From positions 34,263 to 98,262 of the forward strand of contig NZ_CP062234.1 in assembly GCF_024707525.1 (NCBI RefSeq): 64,000 nt of DNA, in the 5' to 3' direction. This DNA comes from Rhizobium sp. TH2 (GTDB lineage: Bacteria; Pseudomonadota; Alphaproteobacteria; Rhizobiales; Rhizobiaceae). Below are positions 16,408-25,095 of this stretch, piece after piece. The notes under the pieces were generated by a model. It was not told the DNA's origin. It ran no database searches and worked only from the letters and a program-made list of their open reading frames with translations. Numbering within the stretch: the first letter of the stretch is position 1; each line of letters starts with the position of its first letter. A program made the translations under genes and the position numbers.

Positions 16408-17982
16408 ATGTCCAAAATAAGAACTGCGGTGCAGGCTGCGGCGGAAATTCCCGATGACGCTGTCGTCGCCGTGAATTCCTCGAGTGGCCTCTGCTGCCCG
16501 GATGCTGTGCTTGCAGCGATCGGCGAGCGGTTTCGCGCTGATGGCGCGCCGCGCAGGCTCACCACGATCCATCCAATCGCGGCCGGCGATATGTTCGGTA
16601 CAAAGGGAGTCGATCATCTCGCGCAATCCGGGTTGATCTCGACCATCATTGGCGGATCCTATCCCTCGGGCCCATCTTCCTCCGAGCCGCCGCTGATCTG
16701 GCAGATGCTGGGCCGCAACGAGATTGCGGCCTACAACATTCCAAGCGGCATCATATTCGATATGCTGCGAGAGGCTGCGGCGCACCGGCCCGGCGTGCTG
16801 ACCAAGGTTGGGCTCGATACATTCGCCGACCCGGCACGCGAAGGCTGCGCGATGAATGAAGCCGCGACGGCCAAGCCCGTGGTCAGGAAGGTGGAATTCG
16901 ACGGCGAGGAATATCTCTATTTCCCCGCGATCAAGCCGACCGTCGGCATCATCCGCGCCTCTACGGCCGATGAGCGCGGCAACCTGACATTCGAGCACGA
17001 AGGCGCCTATCTCGGCGCGATGGAGGTGGCGCTCGCCGCGCATAATTGTGGCGGCATCGTCATCGCTCAGGTCAAGCGTATCGCCCAGGCGGGGTCGCTC
17101 AAGCCGCATGACGTGCGCGTGCCGGGCATCCTCATCGACCATATCGTGGAAGCCGAGGATCAGTTGCAGACCACGGCCACGGTCTATGACCCTGCCATAT
17201 CAGGCGAATTGTTCCGGCCGCTCGATACGTTCCGCATCCCGCCATTCGACGCCGCCAAGGCGATGGCGCGGCGCGCGGCGATGGAACTGAAGCCCGGCTG
17301 GGCCGTCAATCTCGGCTTCGGCATCTCGGCCAATGTGCCGCGCATCTTCCTCGAGGAAGGTAGGCACGGTGATGTGACCTGGGTGATCGAGCAGGGCGCG
17401 GTCGGCGGCATTCCGCTGCTTGATTTCAAGTTCGGCTGCTCATCGAATGCGGAAGCTTTTGTCGCCTCGCCGCATCAGTTCACCTATTTCCAGGCAGGCG
17501 GCTTTGACGCCTCGCTGCTCTCCTTCCTGCAGATCGGCGCCGATGGCTCGGTCAATGTGTCGAAGCTCGCTGCACGCCCCCACGTGACCGCCGGTGCCGG
17601 CGGCTTTGTCGACATCACGACGCGTGCGAAGAGGATCGTCTTCTGCGGCTATTTCAATGCCGGTGCGAAGTTCGCCATCGAGAATGGGAAGCTCAGGATC
17701 GAGAAGGAAGGCAAGGTCATCAAGATCGTCGAAGAGGTCGATCACGTGTCCTTCTCCGGCAGGCGCGCGGTCGCCCAGGGGCAGGACATAACCTATGTCA
17801 CCGAGCGCTGCGTGCTGAAGCTCACGCCGCAGGGCTTGCTGGTGACGGAAATCGCGCCGGGCATCGAAGTGGAGCGCGACATCATCGCACAATCGGCGGC
17901 ACCGCTTAAGATCGCCGAGAATGCCAAGCTCATGGATACGGCATTGTTCCGGCCCGAAAAATTCGGCCTGGCGATCGGGTGA
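16408..17982 (+). CDS. Acyl-CoA:acetate/3-ketoacid CoA-transferase (family I, fused alpha and beta)
   Basis: This 524-residue cytoplasmic enzyme moves CoA from one acyl-CoA to a free acid. The alpha half contains NLTFEHEGAYLGAMEVALAA. The beta half contains TWVIEQGAVGGIP near residue 330, where the glutamate forms the covalent thioester intermediate. Fused forms of this size are typical of propionate/acetate CoA-transferases of the YdiF type. It starts the second plus-strand operon; the stop is 4 bases before the enoyl-CoA hydratase start. It likely activates the acid made by the aldehyde dehydrogenase. The ATG at 16408 follows GGGGAGTGAG. Confidence 0.9.
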   Translation: MSKIRTAVQAAAEIPDDAVVAVNSSSGLCCPDAVLAAIGERFRADGAPRRLTTIHPIAAGDMFGTKGVDHLAQSGLISTIIGGSYPSGPSSSEPPLIWQMLGRNEIAAYNIPSGIIFDMLREAAAHRPGVLTKVGLDTFADPAREGCAMNEAATAKPVVRKVEFDGEEYLYFPAIKPTVGIIRASTADERGNLTFEHEGAYLGAMEVALAAHNCGGIVIAQVKRIAQAGSLKPHDVRVPGILIDHIVEAEDQLQTTATVYDPAISGELFRPLDTFRIPPFDAAKAMARRAAMELKPGWAVNLGFGISANVPRIFLEEGRHGDVTWVIEQGAVGGIPLLDFKFGCSSNAEAFVASPHQFTYFQAGGFDASLLSFLQIGADGSVNVSKLAARPHVTAGAGGFVDITTRAKRIVFCGYFNAGAKFAIENGKLRIEKEGKVIKIVEEVDHVSFSGRRAVAQGQDITYVTERCVLKLTPQGLLVTEIAPGIEVERDIIAQSAAPLKIAENAKLMDTALFRPEKFGLAIG

Positions 17983-17986
17983 CGAG

Positions 17987-18769
17987 ATGGAAACGCAAGC
18001 TCACCTGACCGTCGAGACCGAAAATAGCGTGGCGACGATTACTATCCGCCGCCCTAACAAGCTTAATGCCCTGAACGAAAGCCTGATCGAGGAACTCGCA
18101 TCGGCCTGCCGGACAATTGAGCGCGATGAATCGGTGCGCGTGGTGATCCTGACGGGAGAGGGCGGCAAGGCCTTTTCATCAGGCGGCGATATCGACGCCT
18201 GGAGCGAGCTTGAGCCTGTGAGTTTCAGCGGCCACTGGCTGCGGAACGGCCATCAGGCCTTCGATGCGCTGGCTCGCCTGCGCCAGCCAGTGATAGCGGT
18301 CCTGAATGGCCATGCGCTTGGCGGTGGGTTGGAGTTGGCGGCCTGCGCCGATATCCGCATTGCCGAGGAGCACATCAAGATCGGCCTGCCCGAATCCGGC
18401 CTCGGCGTTATTCCCGGGTGGTCCGGCACCCAGCGCACCGTGCGCCGCTTCGGCAGCCAGATCGTCCGCCGTCTCGTACTTTTCGGTGAGATGCTCGAGC
18501 CGGCCGATGCTCTGAAGTACGGCATTGCCGATTATGTCACCCCGGCCGGGCAAGGCATGGCCAAGGCCAAGACGCTAGCCGAGCGCGTGATTGGCAGGGC
18601 GCCGGTCGCCACTGAACTCTGCAAGATGCTGATCAATGCAGCTGAGGGCGAAGAGCGCGAGCGGCCGATCGAGGCCATCGCCGGCCTGGCGGCAGCGCAG
18701 ACTGCCGACCTCCGCGAGGGCGTTGCGGCATTCCACGAAAAGCGCAAGCCAACCTTCACCGGGCGTTGA
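17987..18769 (+). CDS. Enoyl-CoA hydratase/isomerase (crotonase family)
   Basis: This protein of about 260 residues is likely to hydrate an enoyl-CoA. The first oxyanion segment is GGKAFSSGGDIDAW near residue 60 and the second is GHALGGGLELAACADIRIA near residue 105. The usual acidic region GLPESGLGVIPGWSGTQR follows. The ATG at 17987 comes 4 bases after the CoA-transferase stop. A longer frame from 17921 overlaps that gene and reads as a shadow. With the acyl-CoA dehydrogenase and SDR downstream, it completes three steps of a beta-oxidation cycle. Members of this family also catalyse lyase and dehalogenase reactions, so hydration is inference. Confidence 0.88.
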   Translation: METQAHLTVETENSVATITIRRPNKLNALNESLIEELASACRTIERDESVRVVILTGEGGKAFSSGGDIDAWSELEPVSFSGHWLRNGHQAFDALARLRQPVIAVLNGHALGGGLELAACADIRIAEEHIKIGLPESGLGVIPGWSGTQRTVRRFGSQIVRRLVLFGEMLEPADALKYGIADYVTPAGQGMAKAKTLAERVIGRAPVATELCKMLINAAEGEERERPIEAIAGLAAAQTADLREGVAAFHEKRKPTFTGR

Positions 18770-18815
18770 CGCGATCCAAAATCTCTATCACATGCAACAA
18801 TCTGGGAGGACAATC

Positions 18816-19127
18816 ATGATCCGGCATTTCGTATTGCTACGCTTCAGGGACGATGTCAGCGAAGAAACCAAGGCGTCGATCTACGGCGATCTCGATGCCC
18901 TGCGCGGCCATATCCAGGGCATCCGTCATTTTCAGGCAGGACCCAATGTCTCGGTCGAATATGACCTGATCTGTGGGTTCAAGGATGCATTCTGGTTTGA
19001 TTTCGAGAATACTGCGGTCCGCGACGCCTACCTTGTTGATGCGGCCCATCAGGCTGCCGGAGCGCGGATAGTAGCCCACACCGTCGGCGGTCCCGACGGT
19101 GTGATTGTTGTCGATATGGAAATCTGA
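18816..19127 (+). CDS. Dabb (stress-responsive A/B barrel) domain protein
   Basis: This 103-residue dimeric alpha-beta barrel protein begins MIRHFVLLRFRDDVSEET, the usual start of the Dabb domain, and contains LICGFKDAFWFDFENTAVRD in the middle. Dabb proteins include small cofactor-free enzymes such as cyclases and decarboxylases, but most have no known activity. The ATG at 18816 is preceded by GGGAGGA. It ends 7 bases before the stop of a convergent aldo/keto reductase. Its place at the end of the CoA-transferase/hydratase operon suggests a pathway-specific reaction rather than a general stress role. Confidence 0.85.
   Translation: MIRHFVLLRFRDDVSEETKASIYGDLDALRGHIQGIRHFQAGPNVSVEYDLICGFKDAFWFDFENTAVRDAYLVDAAHQAAGARIVAHTVGGPDGVIVVDMEI
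19077..19103. terminator. Perfect 11-bp hairpin inside the 3' end of the Dabb gene
   Basis: CACACCGTCGG (19077-19087) and CCGACGGTGTG (19093-19103) pair perfectly with a 5-nt loop. The plus strand then reads ATTGTTGTCG. It lies 24 bases before the stop codon and close to the stop of the convergent gene. Since there is no intergenic space, it may serve as a terminator inside coding sequence. Confidence 0.4.
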
Positions 19128-19134
19128 CCGGTAC

Positions 19135-20154
19135 CTAAGCGATCGGCACCGGCGCATCCTCGCGCAACAGGCCTTCCGACTTCAAGTCGGCCCAGAATTC
19201 CACCGGAATAGCATGGTTGAACCACTCGATGTTCTTTTCGAGTTGTTCGACCGTGCGGGTGCCGGCGATGAAGGACGGGATCGCGGGATGGGCGACGACG
19301 AACTGCATCGCCGCCGCCGGCAGAGGCACGTTGTAGCGCTTGCAGACGGCTTCGATCCTGCTCACGCGCCGCATGATGTCATCCGGCGCCGGGGCGTAGT
19401 TGTATTTCGCGCCCGGCACGGCGCCCGTCGCCAGGATTCCCGAATTGAATCCACCGCCGACCACCACGGCCGCGTTGCGCTTCTCGCAAAGCGGCAGGAA
19501 CGTATCGAGCGAATCCTGCTCCAGCAGCGTGTAGCGCCCGGCCAGCAGGAAGCAGTCGAAGTCGCGCTGTTCCAGTGCGGCCTGACATACTTCCCACTCG
19601 TTGACCCCGACGCCGATGGCGGTCACCAGCTTTTCGTCGCGAAGCTTCGATAGCGCCTTCCAGCAGCCATCCATCGCTGTCTTGAACACCTCGGGCTGGT
19701 CGGCGCCGCGTGTGAAGACGTCGATATCGTGTATGAAGCAGATATCCATCCGTTCGAGCGCCAGTCGCTGCAATGAATCCTCGAACGAGCGCATAGTACC
19801 GTCATAGGAATAGTCGAACACCATCTCGTTCGGCGCGGCATTGTTCCACGGCGCAAAGTCGATGTCGGACCGCCGCTTGGGCTTCAAAATACGCCCGACC
19901 TTGGAAGACAGGACGAAGTCGTCGCGCTCCTTCCAGCGCAGCGAATGACCGCTGCGTAGCTCGGAGAGGCCGTGGCCATACATCGGCGCCGTGTCATAAT
20001 AGCGGATGCCGGCATCCCAGGCCGACTGAATCATGCCATCGGAAACCTGCTCGTCGATCGGCTTGAAAATGTTGCCGATAGGCGCCGTGCCGAATGCGAA
20101 CGTTGTCACTTCGAGATTCGTTCGGCCGAATTTCCGTCTGTCTGAAACCTTCAT
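19135..20154 (-). CDS. Aldo/keto reductase, D-threo-aldose/pyridoxal dehydrogenase-like
   Basis: This 339-residue barrel enzyme starts KFGRTNLEVTTFAFGTAPIG, typical of the L-fucose/D-threo-aldose 1-dehydrogenase branch. The tetrad is in YYDTAPMYGHGLSE, VLSSKVGRIL and ICFIHDID. It keeps the C-terminal FIAGTRTVEQLEKNIEWF cofactor region. The start is set at the ATG at 20154, preceded by GGAGGATCTG; a TTG four codons upstream lies inside that ribosome site. The gene diverges from the acyl-CoA dehydrogenase, with two operator copies in between. This branch often oxidises sugars to lactones, which would suit a sugar-like substrate. Confidence 0.85.
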   Translation of the reverse strand: MKVSDRRKFGRTNLEVTTFAFGTAPIGNIFKPIDEQVSDGMIQSAWDAGIRYYDTAPMYGHGLSELRSGHSLRWKERDDFVLSSKVGRILKPKRRSDIDFAPWNNAAPNEMVFDYSYDGTMRSFEDSLQRLALERMDICFIHDIDVFTRGADQPEVFKTAMDGCWKALSKLRDEKLVTAIGVGVNEWEVCQAALEQRDFDCFLLAGRYTLLEQDSLDTFLPLCEKRNAAVVVGGGFNSGILATGAVPGAKYNYAPAPDDIMRRVSRIEAVCKRYNVPLPAAAMQFVVAHPAIPSFIAGTRTVEQLEKNIEWFNHAIPVEFWADLKSEGLLREDAPVPIA

Positions 20155-20173
20155 CAGATCCTCCAATTAAGAT

Positions 20174-20189
20174 GTAACCAGTTAGTTAT
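20174..20189. promoter_or_regulatory. TetR-type operator, copy 3
   Basis: GTAACCA-GT-TAGTTAT, two mismatches from the perfect copy at 20330. It lies 20 bases upstream of the aldo/keto reductase start, in its promoter region. Confidence 0.6.
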
Positions 20190-20329
20190 TTATGTTAGCC
20201 CTGTTTTGATATCTGGCAAGCGAAAAATGCCTGGCTTCCAGAGATTCGTGTCTCACGATTGAACGCTGATGTCTCCAGGAAATCATGAAGGCTCAGCCGC
20301 TTGACGATCCAATTTTTCGCTGTTAATAA

Positions 20330-20345
20330 GTAACTATATAGTTAC
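20330..20345. promoter_or_regulatory. TetR-type operator, copy 4 (perfect palindrome)
   Basis: GTAACTATATAGTTAC is a perfect 16-bp palindrome, 15 bases before the acyl-CoA dehydrogenase start. It is the best copy of the motif found upstream of the pathway operons and defines its consensus. Confidence 0.7.
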
Positions 20346-20360
20346 AATCAGGAGTGAGAA

Positions 20361-21506
20361 ATGTCTCTATCGGAGGAGCACATTCAGGTGCGCGACATGG
20401 CGCGGCAGTTCGCCGATGACGTCGTCCGTCCTGTGGCCGAGGCGCTGGATCGGGAAGAGCGGTTCCCCGCCGAGATCTACGACCAGATGGGAGAGCTTGG
20501 CCTGTTCGGCATCGGCGTGCCGGAAGCCATGGGCGGTCCGGGTTTCGACACGCTCGCTTACGCGCTTGTTATGGAGGAATTGTCACGCGGTTACGCCTCG
20601 GTGGCCGACCAGTGCGGTCTGCTTGAACTGATCACGACGTTGCTCGTGCGCCATGGATCGCCGGAGCAGCAGGGGCAATGGCTGAGGCCGGCAATGACCG
20701 CCAAGGTCCGGGTCGCTTATTGCCTGACCGAGGCTGAGGCGGGGAGCGATGTCTCCGGCATTCGCACCACCGCGCGCCGGGATGGCGAGGGATGGGTTCT
20801 CAACGGCTCCAAGATCTGGATTCATAATGCGCCCGTTGCCGATATCGGCTTCGTGCTTGCCAAGACAGACAAAGAGGCCGGCCATCGTGGCATGTCGATC
20901 TTCATCGTCGATCTCAATGCCAAGGGCGTCGAACGCGGTCCGAAGGAACACAAGATGGGCCAGCGTGCCAGCCAGGTCGGCGCGCTGCATTTCGACAATG
21001 TCGTGATGGGGCCGGAGAGCTTGCTTGGCGAGGAAGGACGCGGCTTCCATATTATGATGGGCGCACTGGACAAAGGCCGCGTCGGTATCGCCTCGCTCGC
21101 GGTCGGCATCGGCCAGGCGGGCCTCGAAGCGGCGCTCGAATATGCCCAGCAGCGCAAGCAGTTCGGGCAGAAGATTTCCGATTTCCAGGGCGTACAATGG
21201 CTGCTCGCCGATATCGCCAAGGATGTCGAGGCGGCCCGCCTGCTAGTCCACAGCGCGGCGGAAAAGATCGATCGCGGAGAAAATGCCACGAAGGCCTGCT
21301 CGATGGCCAAGTGCTTCGCCGGCGACATGGCGGTAGCGCGCACCGCCGATGCGGTGCAGGTGTTCGGCGGCAGCGGATATATCAGGGGCTTCGAAGTCGA
21401 ACGGCTTTATCGCGACGCCAAGATCACCCAGATCTACGAAGGCACCAATCAGGTGCAGCGGATGATCATCGCCCGCGAACTTGTCAAGCATGGAGCACGG
21501 GGATGA
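20361..21506 (+). CDS. Acyl-CoA dehydrogenase
   Basis: This 381-residue flavoenzyme introduces a double bond into an acyl-CoA and passes electrons to ETF. The family marks are AYCLTEAEAGSDVSGIRTTA near residue 120, VQVFGGSGYIRGFEVERLYR near residue 330 and a catalytic glutamate in QIYEGTNQVQR. The usual length is 380-390 residues. It has a GGAGTGAGA ribosome site. The last bases overlap the SDR start as ATGA. Its electron acceptor pair EtfBA is encoded in the same run, 2.8 kb downstream, which strengthens the pathway link. The chain type of the acyl group cannot be told from the sequence. Confidence 0.92.
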   Translation: MSLSEEHIQVRDMARQFADDVVRPVAEALDREERFPAEIYDQMGELGLFGIGVPEAMGGPGFDTLAYALVMEELSRGYASVADQCGLLELITTLLVRHGSPEQQGQWLRPAMTAKVRVAYCLTEAEAGSDVSGIRTTARRDGEGWVLNGSKIWIHNAPVADIGFVLAKTDKEAGHRGMSIFIVDLNAKGVERGPKEHKMGQRASQVGALHFDNVVMGPESLLGEEGRGFHIMMGALDKGRVGIASLAVGIGQAGLEAALEYAQQRKQFGQKISDFQGVQWLLADIAKDVEAARLLVHSAAEKIDRGENATKACSMAKCFAGDMAVARTADAVQVFGGSGYIRGFEVERLYRDAKITQIYEGTNQVQRMIIARELVKHGARG

Positions 21507-22276
21507 CCGGGCAGGCGGCACTGGTCACGGGTTCCAGCAGGGGCATCGGCCTCGCTATTGCGCTTAATCTCGCAGAGCGCGGGTTCAATATCGCCTTGAA
21601 CGGCCATTCCGATGGTGACGAATTGCAGGCGGCCGAGACGGCCGTCCGGGCCAAGGGGGTCGAGGTCGTCCGCATCGCCGCCGATGTCAGCGATCTCCCG
21701 GGCCACCAGGCTATTCTCGATCGCGCCGAAAGCGTTACCGGACCGCTGACAACGCTTGTAAACAATGCCGGTGTGTCTGTTCTTTCGCGCGGCGACATGC
21801 TCGACGTGACGGAGGAAAGCTACGACCGCTGCATGGCCGTCAACGCTAAGGCGCATTTTTTCATGACGCAGGCCTTCGCCCGGCGGGTGCTCGGCGGCCC
21901 CCGTGATCAGAACCTCAACTATACGATCGTAAACGTCACCTCTTCTAATGCAAACGCTGTATCCATCGCGCGTTCCGAATACTGTGCCTCCAAGGCCGCC
22001 GCCGCGATGATTTCGCGCGCCTTCGCGGTCCGGCTCGGCGCCGAGAACATCGTTGTCTTCGATGTCCAGCCTGGCCTGATCGAGACCGACATGACCAGGG
22101 GCGTCAAGGATGTCTATGCGAAACGAATCGAGGATGAAGGGCTGACCGTGATTCCCCGGCTCGGCCAGCCCGACGATATCGGCCGCATGGTGGCAACGCT
22201 CGCCTCCGGCGGCATTCCCTACGTCACCGGACAGGTCATATCCGCCGATGGCGGCATGCTCATTTCGCGGTTCTGA
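21503..22276 (+). CDS. SDR family 3-oxoacyl reductase / hydroxyacyl dehydrogenase
   Basis: This 257-residue short-chain dehydrogenase has the NAD(P) glycine motif GSSRGIGLA at residue 10 and NNAG near residue 88. The catalytic Ser is in VNVTSSNA and the Tyr-Lys pair is in YCASKAAAA. The end GQVISADGGMLI is typical. The start ATG at 21503 overlaps the acyl-CoA dehydrogenase stop by four bases, so translation is coupled. A longer frame from 21197 is a shadow of the dehydrogenase. In this operon it is the obvious candidate for oxidising a 3-hydroxyacyl-CoA. Confidence 0.9.
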   Translation: MTGQAALVTGSSRGIGLAIALNLAERGFNIALNGHSDGDELQAAETAVRAKGVEVVRIAADVSDLPGHQAILDRAESVTGPLTTLVNNAGVSVLSRGDMLDVTEESYDRCMAVNAKAHFFMTQAFARRVLGGPRDQNLNYTIVNVTSSNANAVSIARSEYCASKAAAAMISRAFAVRLGAENIVVFDVQPGLIETDMTRGVKDVYAKRIEDEGLTVIPRLGQPDDIGRMVATLASGGIPYVTGQVISADGGMLISRF

Positions 22277-22287
22277 GGATCAGTAAC

Positions 22288-23436
22288 ATGGATATCCAGC
22301 TACCCGGCCACGACGGCCGCCTTGAAGCCTATCAGCTCTCCGGCACACCAATCGAGACACGGTCGTTCTCCCGCAATTTCAATCGCGTCGTCTTCTCGGC
22401 TGCCCATGTGACGGCCGATCCCTTCACGGCGAATGATCCCTCTGGCCGCGCTGCGATCGACTGGGATACGACGATGGCCTTCCGCCGCTACCTGCACGGG
22501 TTGGGTCTTGGCATCGCCGAAGCCATGGATACCGCCCAGAGGGGCATGGGGCTTGATTGGAACGGCGCGCTCGAACTTATCCGCGAAACGAAGTCAGAGA
22601 TCCCAGATGCACTGGTATTCAATGGCGCCGGAACCGATCATCTGGCGGCGAGGGATGCCCGGTCGCTCGAAGATGTAGGTCGCGCCTACGCCGAACAGAT
22701 CGAAGCGATTCAATCCGTCAACGGTCGGATCATTCTGATGGCGAGCCGTGCTCTCGTGCAGGTTGCTAAAAGCCCTAATGACTACATTTCTGTCTATCGC
22801 GATGCGCTGGCGCAGTGCGATGAGCCGGTGATCCTCCACTGGCTTGGCGACATGTTCGATCCGGCGCTCGCCGGCTATTGGGGCTCGAGTGATTTCGCTG
22901 CACAACTCGAGACCTGCCTTGCCGTGATCAACCAGAATGTTGCCAAGGTCGACGGCATCAAGATCTCCCTTCTGGACAAGGACAAGGAAATCGAGATGCG
23001 CCGCCGCCTGCCTGGTGACGTCAAGATGTATACGGGTGACGATTTCAATTACCCGGAACTGATCGAGGGTGACGCACGAGGCTATTCGCACGCGCTGCTC
23101 GGCATCTTCGATCCGCTGGCGCCTGCCGCCGCCTTTGCCATGTCGCAGCTTGCGGCGGGCGATACGGCCGGCTTCCGCGCGACGCTCGATCCGACCGTGC
23201 CGCTCGCCCGGCTGATTTTTCGCGCGCCGACACAGTATTATAAAACCGGCGTCGTGTTCCTCGCCTGGCTCAACGGCTTCCAGAACCATTTCATCATGCT
23301 CAACGGCGCCCAGGCGATGCGGTCGCTGAGCTACTTCACCGAGGTCTTCACGCTCGCCGACCAATGCGGATTGTTGCGCGATGGCGATCTTGCCATTCGC
23401 CGGATGCGCCAGTTGCTGGCACTCTACGGAGCCTGA
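22288..23436 (+). CDS. DUF993 family, dihydrodipicolinate synthase-like TIM barrel
   Basis: This 382-residue protein matches the DUF993 family, which is distantly related to class I aldolases such as DapA. Recognisable parts are FSRNFNRVVFSAAHVTADP near residue 30, PVILHWLGDMFDPALAGYWG near residue 180 and VDGIKISLLDKDKEIEMR near residue 225, where the lysine after DGI is a plausible Schiff-base residue. No activity is established for the family as far as I know. It lies 11 bases after the SDR and 1 base before the next gene. By position it could cleave the carbon skeleton, standing in for the thiolase that is missing here. Confidence 0.8.
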   Translation: MDIQLPGHDGRLEAYQLSGTPIETRSFSRNFNRVVFSAAHVTADPFTANDPSGRAAIDWDTTMAFRRYLHGLGLGIAEAMDTAQRGMGLDWNGALELIRETKSEIPDALVFNGAGTDHLAARDARSLEDVGRAYAEQIEAIQSVNGRIILMASRALVQVAKSPNDYISVYRDALAQCDEPVILHWLGDMFDPALAGYWGSSDFAAQLETCLAVINQNVAKVDGIKISLLDKDKEIEMRRRLPGDVKMYTGDDFNYPELIEGDARGYSHALLGIFDPLAPAAAFAMSQLAAGDTAGFRATLDPTVPLARLIFRAPTQYYKTGVVFLAWLNGFQNHFIMLNGAQAMRSLSYFTEVFTLADQCGLLRDGDLAIRRMRQLLALYGA

Positions 23437-23437
23437 C

Positions 23438-24298
23438 ATGCGCGACTTCTCCGCCGATCATTCCGCGCTGGCGCTCAACACGGCGACACTCGGCCACAAT
23501 GTCGACGGGCAAGGCGCAGGCTGGTCGCCCGAACAGGTCATCGACGCCTGTGCAGACCGAGGCTATGGTGCCATCGCTTTCTGGCGGCGCGAGATAGGTA
23601 GCCGCGCGCATAAGGTCGGCGAACGCACGCGGGCCGCTGGGCTGGAGGTCTGCGGCCTCTGCCGTGCACCATTCCTGGTCGGCCCCTTGGCGCCGAAGCC
23701 ACGAAGCGCCGTGGTCGATGACTTCCACGCGTCGATCGATATGGCGGCGGAACTTGGTGCCGCATGCCTGACCATTTGCGTTGGGGGTGTCGTCGCAGGC
23801 AGCCATTCGATGCGGGAGAGCTTGAAGTTGGTCGCCGAACTTGTAGCGGAGGCGGCGCCTCGCGCTGCGGCGGGCGGTTTGACGCTGGCGCTCGAACCGC
23901 TCAATCCCGTCTATGGCGGCAATCGGTCCTGCCTCGTCACGACCCGTGATGCGGTCGACATGGTCGAGGCGATCGGCCATCCCGCGGTAACGGTGGCGGT
24001 TGATGTCTACCACGTCTGGTGGGACCTTGGCCTTTCCGAGCAGCTACGGCGCCTGGGCGGCCATCGCATCGCGGGCTACCATCTCTGCGACTGGCTGGCC
24101 GACACAACCGACGTCCTGCTCGATCGCGGCATGATGGGAGACGGCGTCGCCGATCTCAAGCATATCCGTGAAGCCGTCGAGGGCGCCGGTTATCGCGGTT
24201 ATTGCGAAGTCGAGATATTCTCCTCCAACAACTGGTGGAAGTGCGATCCCAACGAAGTGCTCGACGTCTGCATCGAACGGTTCAAGTCCGTTTGTTAG
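23438..24298 (+). CDS. Sugar phosphate isomerase/epimerase family protein (TIM barrel)
   Basis: This 286-residue protein belongs to the xylose-isomerase-like/AP-endonuclease 2 barrel family. Likely metal ligands are seen in LALEPLNPVYGG (Glu), VAVDVYHVWWD (Asp, His) and YCEVEIFSSNNWW (Glu). The ATG at 23438 comes one base after the DUF993 stop, so the pair is tightly coupled. DUF993 and this type of isomerase often occur together in uncharacterised sugar or polyol pathways. The substrate is unknown. The longer frame from 23381 is a shadow. Confidence 0.85.
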   Translation: MRDFSADHSALALNTATLGHNVDGQGAGWSPEQVIDACADRGYGAIAFWRREIGSRAHKVGERTRAAGLEVCGLCRAPFLVGPLAPKPRSAVVDDFHASIDMAAELGAACLTICVGGVVAGSHSMRESLKLVAELVAEAAPRAAAGGLTLALEPLNPVYGGNRSCLVTTRDAVDMVEAIGHPAVTVAVDVYHVWWDLGLSEQLRRLGGHRIAGYHLCDWLADTTDVLLDRGMMGDGVADLKHIREAVEGAGYRGYCEVEIFSSNNWWKCDPNEVLDVCIERFKSVC

Positions 24299-24322
24299 TC
24301 AAATCCTGAGGGAAGGACCTCC

Positions 24323-25069
24323 ATGAAGATTCTCGTGACCGTGAAGCGGGTCGTTGACTACAACGTCAAGATCCGCGTGAAGCCCGATGGTTCGGGCGTC
24401 GAGCTTGCCAATGTGAAGATGTCGATGAATCCGTTCGACGAAATCTCCGTTGAGGAAGCGCTGCGCTTGAAGGAAGCGGGCAAGGCCGAGGAAGTGGTGG
24501 TCGTGTCCGTCGGTCCGGCGAAAGCCGAAGAGACGTTGCGTACCGCGCTTGCCATGGGCGCCGATCGCGCGATCCTGGTCGAGACCGACGAACTGGTCGA
24601 ACCGCTAGCGGTGGCCAAGATCGTCAAGGGCGTTGCCGAAGCCGAACAGCCCGGCCTCGTCATCGTCGGCAAGCAGGCGATCGACGACGATTCCAACCAG
24701 ACCGGCCAGATGCTGTCCGCACTGCTCGGCTGGGCCCAGGCGACATTCGCCTCCAAGGTCGAGATCAATGGCGACAATGCCAACATCACCCGTGAAGTCG
24801 ATGGCGGTCTGCAGACGATCAACATCAAGCTGCCGGCAGTTGTCACCTCGGATCTCCGCCTCAACGAGCCGCGCTACGCCTCGCTGCCCAACATCATGAA
24901 GGCGAAGAAGAAGCCGCTCGACAAGAAGACGCCTGCCGACTACGGCGTCGATGTCACGCCGCGCCTCAAGGTCGTCAAGACAGAGGAGCCCTCGGGCCGC
25001 AAGTCCGGTGTCAAGGTCAAGTCGGTCGGCGAGCTGGTTGAAAAGCTCAAGTCCGCCGGCATCATCTGA
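24323..25069 (+). CDS. etfB: Electron transfer flavoprotein beta subunit
   Basis: This 248-residue subunit binds AMP and forms the ETF heterodimer with EtfA. It starts [20 protein letters not shown] and contains the ETF-beta signature region [19 protein letters not shown] near residue 160. The length and start fit the housekeeping type rather than FixA. It lies 24 bases after the isomerase gene with GGAAGGACC as ribosome site. ETF takes electrons from the acyl-CoA dehydrogenase. No ETF-quinone oxidoreductase is in the window, so electrons must go to one encoded elsewhere. Confidence 0.93.
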   Translation: MKILVTVKRVVDYNVKIRVKPDGSGVELANVKMSMNPFDEISVEEALRLKEAGKAEEVVVVSVGPAKAEETLRTALAMGADRAILVETDELVEPLAVAKIVKGVAEAEQPGLVIVGKQAIDDDSNQTGQMLSALLGWAQATFASKVEINGDNANITREVDGGLQTINIKLPAVVTSDLRLNEPRYASLPNIMKAKKKPLDKKTPADYGVDVTPRLKVVKTEEPSGRKSGVKVKSVGELVEKLKSAGII

Positions 25070-25095
25070 GAAGCGATAGGAAAGGAACAATAACA

